Shown here: piece by piece, positions 1 through 4,370 of the stretch
Layout: every line of letters begins with the position of its first letter
How positions within the stretch are numbered: position 1 is the first letter of the stretch
From: Coriobacteriales bacterium
GTDB taxonomy: Bacteria; Actinomycetota; Coriobacteriia; Coriobacteriales; UBA8131
Direction: 5' to 3'
DNA length: 5,220 nucleotides
NCBI GenBank assembly: GCA_031254255.1
Contig: JAIRUT010000018.1
Span: forward strand, 1-5,220
The notes under the pieces: model-generated
Databases searched by the model: none
What the model saw: only the letters and a program-made list of their open reading frames with translations
What the model was told of the DNA's origin: nothing
Position numbers and translations under genes: made by a program

Positions 1-684
1 CGCCTTTTGGATATCCACAAAACCGCGAAAAACAACCGAAACATCGATATTGCCACTGTTGATCAGGCCGTGGGGCTCCAGCTTTCCTGGAAAAGCCGCA
101 ATCAGTCGCTCAACGATGCCGCTTTGGATGATCATCTTGTGCGGGGTTATTTCCTCGGTAACTGCTGTGTCCCACTCTCCAAGCAGGTAGCGCTTCTTCA
201 TCAGCGGACCGGCGCCCTCCAAAACAAGGGTGCCCATCTCGCCGATAAAAGTTTCCAGGTTCAGCATCCGCAGCATCTCTGTTCCTTGGACGCCATTGCG
301 CCCTGTGACGATGATGACTTCGATGCCTGCTGTCTTTAATCGCACCAGGGCCTCGGCCAGAGCAGTCGAGGGCTCGCCGGCATGGTTAGCCAATAGCCGT
401 CCACCCGGAGCAAACAAGGTACCGTCAAGGTCACTATATATATGTGTCAAGGTGGAGAAAGCCCGCATTGCTTCTGGCGAGGATAGGAGGAAGGTGCCGG
501 CGACGCTATTATCCGCACCAGTCCCGGTAGCCTCACTCGTGCCGGCAGCGTCATCGCCATTGCTAGCCTCGGCAACGCCAACTACGTCATCACCAGCCCC
601 GGCAGTCCCACCAGCCTCACCAGCCCCACTCGTGCCGGCAGCGTCATCGCCATCACCAGCCCCGGCAACGCCACCACCGGCCAA
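1..684 (-). CDS. HAD-superfamily hydrolase with Gly/Ala/Asp-rich N-terminal extension, C-terminus cut by window edge
   Basis: This is read on the minus strand and stays open through base 1, so the 3' end is missing. The HAD core shows motif I as SDLDGTLF, with the nucleophile Asp codon at 432-430 and the acid/base Asp at 426-424. Motif II is IVTGRN, with its Thr at 306-304. The motif III Lys and motif IV acidic residues would lie past the left edge. HAD enzymes of this cap-containing type usually hydrolyse small phosphorylated metabolites in the cytoplasm; the substrate cannot be told. Upstream of the core, in the same frame, is a low-complexity stretch rich in Gly, Ala, Asp and Thr (about 690-515). 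The frame is open back to a TGA at 900-898. Start choice is weak: TTG at 684 follows GAAGG ten bases upstream; GTG at 849 and GTG at 813 are alternatives; ATG at 468 gives a compact HAD protein (MRAFSTLTHIYSDLDG) but has no ribosome-binding site. The HAD assignment is firm, the start is not. Confidence 0.8.
   Translation of the reverse strand, partial: MAGGGVAGAGDGDDAAGTSGAGEAGGTAGAGDDVVGVAEASNGDDAAGTSEATGTGADNSVAGTFLLSSPEAMRAFSTLTHIYSDLDGTLFAPGGRLLANHAGEPSTALAEALVRLKTAGIEVIIVTGRNGVQGTEMLRMLNLETFIGEMGTLVLEGAGPLMKKRYLLGEWDTAVTEEITPHKMIIQSGIVERLIAAFPGKLEPHGLINSGNIDVSVVFRGFVDIQKA
534..673. repeat. In-frame degenerate tandem repeat, 93-bp period, inside the HAD gene
   Basis: Bases 534-560 and 627-653 are identical over 27 bp. 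The match continues to 580 and 673 with four mismatches, so 43 of 47 positions agree at an offset of 93 bp, which is 31 codons. A shorter internal copy, 17 bp, is identical at 588-604 and 651-667 (offset 63, 21 codons). Both offsets are multiples of three, and the minus-strand HAD frame stays open through them, encoding Gly/Ala/Asp/Thr-rich sequence. This suggests expansion by slippage or unequal recombination under a constraint to keep the frame. Confidence 0.8.
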
Positions 685-772
685 TACCTTATCGCCTTCG
701 AATGTTTCCCCTGCACAGTTTTTTGATGTTCTAGTAATCGTTTTGCTCCAATCTTCATTGGTCAACTTTTGG

Positions 773-801
773 TTGCGGTTATCAGATGATAGGCTTCTAA
801 T
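773..801 (+). promoter_or_regulatory. Candidate sigma-70 promoter toward the radical SAM gene
   Basis: TTGCGG (773-778), a 17-bp spacer, then TCTAAT (796-801), which matches the -10 consensus at five of six bases. The -35 matches at only three of six. A perfect TATAAT at 815-820 is a competing -10 on the same strand but lacks a recognisable -35. Either would leave a leader of roughly 140-160 bases containing the palindrome and the hairpin. Sequence matches alone; weak. Confidence 0.25.
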
Positions 802-840
802 GGGAGGCAGCACATATAATGGTACTTCCCGACCACTATC

Positions 841-869
841 AATGTACACAGCAATGTTCTCGTTTGCAA
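841..869 (-). promoter_or_regulatory. Candidate sigma-70 promoter toward the HAD gene
   Basis: On the minus strand TTGCAA (869-864), a 17-bp spacer and TACATT (846-841) match the consensus boxes at four of six bases each. If used, transcription would begin near 835. This would exclude the GTG at 849 as the HAD start and favour one further inside, such as 813, 684 or 468. Confidence 0.25.
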
Positions 870-894
870 TGTGTTTCGGGTATGCGTTTGTTAC

Positions 895-905
895 TGGTCA
901 GACCA
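895..905. promoter_or_regulatory. Possible GntR/FadR-subfamily operator, TGGTCAGACCA
   Basis: A perfect 5-bp inverted repeat around a central A. Its core GTC-A-GAC fits the GTM-N(0-1)-KAC consensus described for operators of the FadR branch of GntR regulators, and the TGGT...ACCA shape is seen with relatives such as PdhR. It lies 63 bp upstream of the radical SAM start codon and between the two divergent genes, a sensible operator position. No GntR-family regulator is in the window, and a short palindrome can arise by chance or belong to the adjoining hairpin repeat. Confidence 0.3.
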
Positions 906-935
906 AGACAAAAAAGAACCGTCCCCTTTTTGTCT
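906..935. repeat. REP-like hairpin, 9-bp arms
   Basis: AGACAAAAA at 906-914 is the exact reverse complement of TTTTTGTCT at 927-935, with a 12-base loop. Read on the minus strand the interior is GGGGACGGTTCT flanked by T-rich sequence. Strings of this kind remind me of dispersed REP/MITE-like repeats in anaerobic bacterial genomes, some linked to IS200-type REP-associated transposases; this is memory, not checked. It directly follows the 895-905 palindrome, so the two may be one element. The stem is nearly all A-T except for one G and one C, so it is not a convincing terminator. Confidence 0.4.
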
Positions 936-956
936 GCTAGGTAAATTAACGATGTC

Positions 957-961
957 AAAGG
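957..961 (+). promoter_or_regulatory. Ribosome-binding site AAAGG for the radical SAM gene
   Basis: AAAGG lies seven bases before the ATG at 969. The spacing supports this start over the later in-frame ATG codons. Confidence 0.6.
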
Positions 962-968
962 TAAACTT

Positions 969-2477
969 ATGATCTCCGAACGAATTCAAAGTCATGTAAT
1001 GCGACTTTTCAACAACCACTACTTCAGTCTACGGCCAATCGATAAGGCTGATGATCTGGCTAAAGGCCTTAACTGCCAAAACTCTTCCGGATGCCCGAAC
1101 CATTCTAGCCAGCTCAATCACTCTGATCAGCTCGGCACAAGCAGCCAGCAGGTACTGGGACTCCCGCAGTCACGCACCGGAGGTACCAGAGGCACCAAGG
1201 GTACCAAAGCGCTGCCTGCTCCTGTGCTTGGGCGCAAGTATTTGCTTTACGTGCATGTTCCGTTTTGCAAGCAGCTTTGCCCCTACTGTTCTTTCAATCG
1301 CTATCCTTTCCAGCAGGGTCTGGCAGAAGTCTACTTCGAGGACCTTCGCAGTGAGATGCGGATGCTCAAGGATCTCGGCTATGATTTCAGGTCGCTTTAC
1401 GTTGGCGGTGGCACCCCTACGGTTTTACCACTGGAGCTGGTTAGAACAATCGATCTGGCCAAGGAGCTGTTTTCCATCAATGAGGTTTCCTGCGAAACTA
1501 ATCCCGATGACCTGACACCCGAAATCGTCAAGCTGCTACAGGGGCGCGTGCAACGATTAAGCGTTGGCGTGCAGAGCTTTGACGACCAACTGTTAGCTCA
1601 GATGCAGCGCTTCCACAGTTACGGCAGCGGTCTGCAGACCCTTCTGCGAATCCAAGAATTGGCAGACAGCTTCCCGACTTTCAACGTTGATATGATATTC
1701 AACTTTCCCTCCCAGACAGAGGATATGCTGATCAGGGATCTGGCCTATGTCTTGGAGAGCGGTTGTAGCCAAGTCACCTTCTATCCATTGATGGCTGCAC
1801 CTTCTGTCTCATCCAGCCTGAGCGCGACCGTGGGTAATGTCAATTATCGGCGCGAACAGTATTTTTACGAGATAATATGCGAGGCACTGATTGGAGGCGC
1901 GAATCCGGAGTTCGAGTTCAGCGATGCTTGGAGTTTCAATCGCTTGGCATCGGCGCCATCAGGTTCTGTTGATCAGGCTGTCAATATGCCTCCGGAACAG
2001 CCGCAGAAGTTGCGACGAATCGATGAATATATAGTAGATTATGAGGAATATCCGGCAATCGGATCTGGAGGTTTCTCCTATCTCGATGGCAACCTCTATG
2101 TGAATACCTTTTCGTTGCGCGATTACCACAACAGCATTAACTCCGGGCAGATGAGCGTCTATGGAAAAACCCGATTTGCCCGCAGGGACCAAATGCGCTA
2201 CCGTTTTATGATGCAGCTTTTTGGATTGCGCCTGGATAAGAAGCGTTGGCTGGAGGACTTTGGCTGTTCGGTGGCCCAAGGTTTGACCGCCGAGTATTTT
2301 TTCTTCCAGATGATTGGCGCTATTGGCTATGAGGATGAAAGCGAGATACGCCTATCACCCAAGGGGCGCTATCTGATGGTTGCCCTGATGCGTGAGTTCT
2401 TTATTGGGGTCAACAAGGTTCGCGACAAAGCACGTTCATCTCTGGATCCCAGCGAAATGTCTGTGCTCTACGGTTGA
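969..2477 (+). CDS. HemN/HemW-family radical SAM protein (coproporphyrinogen III oxidase-like)
   Basis: The 502-residue protein is a predicted cytoplasmic iron-sulfur enzyme that cleaves S-adenosylmethionine to a radical. The cluster motif is HVPFCKQLCPYCSF, with Cys100, Cys104 and Cys107 as CX3CX2C. Further family motifs follow in order: GGGTPT (146-151), SCETNPDD (174-181), RLSVGVQSFDD (196-206) and NVDMIFNFPSQT (239-250), the last matching the HemN/HemW 'DLIxGLPxQT' region. The residue two after the last cluster cysteine is Phe, as in HemW-like members, whereas E. coli HemN has a fourth Cys there. A coproporphyrinogen dehydrogenase role is therefore not supported; heme chaperone or another substrate is possible. 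About 85 residues precede the radical SAM domain; residues 35-80 are low complexity (Asn/Ser/Gln, then Gly-Thr-Lys/Arg repeats). It is longer than typical HemW (about 380) or HemN (about 457). The start is backed by AAAGG seven bases upstream. No other heme gene is in the window. Family firm, function open. Confidence 0.9.
   Translation: MISERIQSHVMRLFNNHYFSLRPIDKADDLAKGLNCQNSSGCPNHSSQLNHSDQLGTSSQQVLGLPQSRTGGTRGTKGTKALPAPVLGRKYLLYVHVPFCKQLCPYCSFNRYPFQQGLAEVYFEDLRSEMRMLKDLGYDFRSLYVGGGTPTVLPLELVRTIDLAKELFSINEVSCETNPDDLTPEIVKLLQGRVQRLSVGVQSFDDQLLAQMQRFHSYGSGLQTLLRIQELADSFPTFNVDMIFNFPSQTEDMLIRDLAYVLESGCSQVTFYPLMAAPSVSSSLSATVGNVNYRREQYFYEIICEALIGGANPEFEFSDAWSFNRLASAPSGSVDQAVNMPPEQPQKLRRIDEYIVDYEEYPAIGSGGFSYLDGNLYVNTFSLRDYHNSINSGQMSVYGKTRFARRDQMRYRFMMQLFGLRLDKKRWLEDFGCSVAQGLTAEYFFFQMIGAIGYEDESEIRLSPKGRYLMVALMREFFIGVNKVRDKARSSLDPSEMSVLYG
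1182..1208 (+). repeat. Three tandem 9-bp units in the radical SAM gene linker
   Basis: GGTACCAGA, GGCACCAAG and GGTACCAAA follow each other without gaps and encode GTR-GTK-GTK at residues 72-80, just before the radical SAM domain. The copies differ at few positions, mostly third-codon or Arg/Lys swaps, consistent with slippage of one codon triplet that is kept in frame. Confidence 0.7.
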
Positions 2478-2562
2478 GCTGTTGGATGGCCGAGCAAGCT
2501 GGGAAGCGAGACAACCGGGAGTCGGCGAAGCTAGGGGTCGACTAATCGGGAAGCTCATGAGG

Positions 2563-2590
2563 TTGACAAGACCTGGACGGTGCATATTGG
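2563..2590 (+). promoter_or_regulatory. Possible promoter for the DUF3048 lipoprotein gene
   Basis: A perfect -35 box TTGACA (2563-2568) is followed after 16 bp by TATTGG (2585-2590), which matches the -10 consensus at only three bases. It sits in the 142-bp gap after the radical SAM gene and about 30 bp before the lipoprotein start codon. No terminator-like hairpin with a T run is visible in this gap, so read-through from the upstream gene is also possible. Confidence 0.3.
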
Positions 2591-2606
2591 TTGCTGATGG
2601 TAGATC

Positions 2607-2612
2607 GAGGAG
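2607..2612 (+). promoter_or_regulatory. Strong ribosome-binding site GAGGAG fixing the lipoprotein start
   Basis: GAGGAG lies seven bases before the ATG at 2620. The frame is open back to an ATG at 2392 inside the radical SAM gene, but this site, and the lipoprotein signal peptide that begins right after it, decide for 2620. Confidence 0.8.
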
Positions 2613-2619
2613 ATCCAAC

Positions 2620-3714
2620 ATGAAACTTTCGTCTAGCTCTTTTCGTAGCCGTTCTCAATTCAGACGCGCTATTCACTGGTTGGCACTGTTGTCATCAATT
2701 TTGCTGACGGCTGTTCTGTTATTGGCCCTGGTTTCCTGCAAGAAAGCCTCCGAACCTGCAGCTCCGGTTTCCGAAAATATTGATGTTCAAGATCAGGGGC
2801 AGGCTACCGAAGAGGTCTCGGATTCTGTCTGGCCGCTAACCGGTCTGCCGATTGCCGAAGGTGACAGCATCACCCGCCGTCCACTCTCCATCAAGATCGA
2901 GAACACGCCGGCTGCACGGCCGCAGACTGGGATATCGCATGCCGATGTCGTCTACGAAAGTGTTACAGAGGGCGGCATCACGCGTTTCAATTGTATATTC
3001 CAAAGCGATATTCCAGATGAGGTCGGGCCCGTGCGTTCGGCACGCGATTCTGACATATCGATAGTTCCGCAGTATCAAGCTCTCTTTTTCTACAGTGGGG
3101 CAAATTCGACGGTCAATAAGGAGATCAAAAAAGCTGGAATTGACAATATGGGAAACACGCCGGCGGCAAGCCTGTACCATCGTGTCGACTATCGTGTGGC
3201 TCCGCATAATCTCTATCTTAATCTTGCGGAAGTTTACAACGTGGCCACTGGCCTCGGCTTTGCTACTCAGTTACAGAGTCCATCGGCCTTGCAGTTTGGT
3301 CCCAGTAAGCTGGCGGATGCCAAGGCGGCCACGAACCTGACTGTGCCGCTATCGGACGGTTACGTTGCCAAATGGACTTGGGACCAAGGGTCAGGTAGCT
3401 ACATTCGTTCCATGGATGGAGCAAGCTTGGACGCCGAGACCAATCAGGCATTGAGCGCAAACAATGTCGTGATTCTTTGGGCTTCGTATGAGTTGGGTGT
3501 TGTGGCCAATAATAGCCAGACTTACAATATCAACCTGACTACCAGTGGTAAGGCCAGCGTCTTCATGGGAGGCCAGCAAATTGATGGTACTTGGGAGGCC
3601 AGCAAAACAAAACCCCCACGTTTTAAGGACGCTCAAGGTAACGAGGTCAAATTGACACCAGGCAAAACATGGTTCGAAGTTGTGAATACAGACGTTGAGG
3701 TCAGCTCTTCGTAG
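2620..3714 (+). CDS. DUF3048-domain (YerB-like) membrane-anchored lipoprotein
   Basis: The 364-residue protein begins with a basic n-region (residues 1-19), a hydrophobic stretch (20-38) and the lipobox LVSC with Cys40. It should therefore be exported by Sec, lipidated on Cys40 and tethered to the outer face of the cytoplasmic membrane. A flexible acidic/Gln-rich spacer (41-70) leads to the N-terminal DUF3048 domain. Its hallmarks are the segment from RPLSIKIEN (87-95) through RPQTG and ADVVYES to EGGITRF (117-123), then GPVRSARDSD (136-145) and APHNLYL (194-200). The C-terminal DUF3048_C part covers about 280-357, with NNVVILWA (281-288) and LTPGKTWFEVV (345-355). Length and order agree with Bacillus YerB-type proteins, whose biochemical role is not established. 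The gene is 142 bp after the radical SAM gene and convergent with the ABC operon. Family assignment is firm; function unknown. Confidence 0.92.
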   Translation: MKLSSSSFRSRSQFRRAIHWLALLSSILLTAVLLLALVSCKKASEPAAPVSENIDVQDQGQATEEVSDSVWPLTGLPIAEGDSITRRPLSIKIENTPAARPQTGISHADVVYESVTEGGITRFNCIFQSDIPDEVGPVRSARDSDISIVPQYQALFFYSGANSTVNKEIKKAGIDNMGNTPAASLYHRVDYRVAPHNLYLNLAEVYNVATGLGFATQLQSPSALQFGPSKLADAKAATNLTVPLSDGYVAKWTWDQGSGSYIRSMDGASLDAETNQALSANNVVILWASYELGVVANNSQTYNINLTTSGKASVFMGGQQIDGTWEASKTKPPRFKDAQGNEVKLTPGKTWFEVVNTDVEVSSS

Positions 3715-3733
3715 GCAGATGCTGGTTCGCTTC

Positions 3734-3767
3734 GCTCATAGCTCCTATATCCTATAGCTCATAACTC
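3734..3767. repeat. Degenerate ATAGCTC heptamer repeats in the convergent gap
   Basis: The gap between the lipoprotein stop and the ABC gene stop carries ATAGCTC at 3738-3744 and again at 3754-3760, then ATAACTC at 3761-3767, with CTATATC between the first two. GCTCATA occurs at 3734-3740 and 3757-3763. The last units run into the stop codon and final codons of the minus-strand ABC gene. The 44-bp gap shows no standard terminator hairpin with a T run. Confidence 0.45.
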
Positions 3768-4370
3768 GACGACACGCGTGGCTATGCGTTTGGAGAGGGC
3801 GGGGGAGTGGGTGACCAGAATCATCCCAAAGCCCCGTTTTGTTGCCTCTTCGAGAAGGGCTTTCCAAATTTGAACCTGTGTTACGGCGTCTAGCATGGTG
3901 GTTATCTCGTCAGCTATCAAAAACTGGGGGTTGGCCATCAGTGCTCTTGCTACGCAGAAGCGTTGGAGTTCTCCGCCCGATAGTTCATGCGGGTAGCGTT
4001 GCAGCCACTCATTCCTGATACCAAGACGCTCCAGGAGTTCTTGGTTGCCGTTGTCAGGCGTCAGGGGGGCAGCTTCTTCAAGGGTCAAACGTAGACGCAG
4101 GCGCGGATCGACTGCGGTCTCAGGGTGTTGGCCGATGAGTTGTATTGGGCATCTGCCCTTTTTTGGCAAGGGTTTTCCGTCAAGTATTATTGCTCCGCTT
4201 GTTGCTTTTAGATAGCCTGCTAGCAAGCGGCAAAATGTTGTTTTACCGCGCCCCGAGGGGGCCCTGAGCTCAGTGCGCTCGCTGCTTTCCGTTCTAAAGT
4301 CAAAATCCGAGAGCAAGGGGGATTGACCGGGATAAGCGAAGGAGAGCTTATGTGTTTCAAGGATGCTCAC
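3759..4370 (-). CDS. Short ABC-transporter ATPase, peptide/nickel (DppF/NikE-like) type
   Basis: The 203-residue nucleotide-binding subunit would power a peptide/nickel/opine-class transporter at the inner face of the membrane. Visible motifs are an A-loop Tyr13, Walker A APSGRGKTT (37-45), Q-loop Gln81 in LIGQHPETAVDP, signature LSGGELQR (130-137), Walker B FLIADE (150-155), D-loop MLD (159-161) and switch His188 in VTHS. Two variations: Ala replaces the first Gly of Walker A, and Ile156 replaces the usual Pro after the catalytic Glu155. I recall both as common in a compact subfamily that pairs with a larger DppD-like partner, so they need not mean loss of activity. It lacks the C-terminal oligopeptide-transporter extension of typical DppF (about 320 residues). 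Translation begins at GTG (4370-4368); the upstream ATPase stop TAG shares base 4370, giving TAGTG and suggesting coupled translation from GGAGG at 4385-4381. Confidence 0.9.
   Translation of the reverse strand: MSILETHKLSFAYPGQSPLLSDFDFRTESSERTELRAPSGRGKTTFCRLLAGYLKATSGAIILDGKPLPKKGRCPIQLIGQHPETAVDPRLRLRLTLEEAAPLTPDNGNQELLERLGIRNEWLQRYPHELSGGELQRFCVARALMANPQFLIADEITTMLDAVTQVQIWKALLEEATKRGFGMILVTHSPALSKRIATRVVEL

Larger units (their letters stand above)
685..968. other. Divergent intergenic / regulatory region
   Basis: About 284 bp lie between the chosen HAD start and the radical SAM start. The region is visibly richer in A and T than the genes on either side. The HAD frame stays open back to 897, so part of it could encode more of that protein, but the codons there include several AGA, TTA, CTA and TCA and do not resemble the neighbouring genes. 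It holds candidate promoters for both directions, a lone perfect TATAAT at 815-820 without a good -35 element, an 11-bp palindrome at 895-905 and a hairpin at 906-935. I see no RNA gene in it. Confidence 0.5.

Noticed and set aside
534..673. CRISPR-like repeat array
   Set aside because: Only two main copies, spaced in multiples of three inside an open reading frame, with related rather than unique sequence between them.
906..935. Rho-independent terminator
   Set aside because: The stem is almost entirely A-T pairs and no gene ends just upstream on either strand; the divergent layout does not call for a terminator.
230..940. Plus-strand 236-codon open frame, Pro/Ala-rich then hydrophobic
   Set aside because: It is antisense to the HAD frame, whose DxDGT and TGRN motifs are clear; the Pro/Ala richness is the complement of the Gly/Ala codon repeats.
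936..958. Minus-strand TTGACA at 958-953 as a -35 box for the HAD gene
   Set aside because: At 16-18 bp spacing only AGACAA-like sequence follows, which is not a plausible -10 box, and it overlaps the AAAGG site of the opposite gene.
56..1978. 13-bp match CTGTTGATCAGGC at 56-68 and 1966-1978
   Set aside because: Both lie inside coding sequence of unrelated genes and the match does not extend; treated as chance.
2603..2616. GATC-GAGGA-GATC as a hairpin hiding the lipoprotein ribosome-binding site
   Set aside because: Arms are only four bases, and GATC is self-complementary so the match is easily due to chance.
2392..2619. Upstream extension of the DUF3048 frame to an ATG inside the radical SAM gene
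   Set aside because: GAGGAG before 2620 and the signal peptide starting there fix the start; the extra 76 codons overlap the radical SAM 3' end without family similarity.
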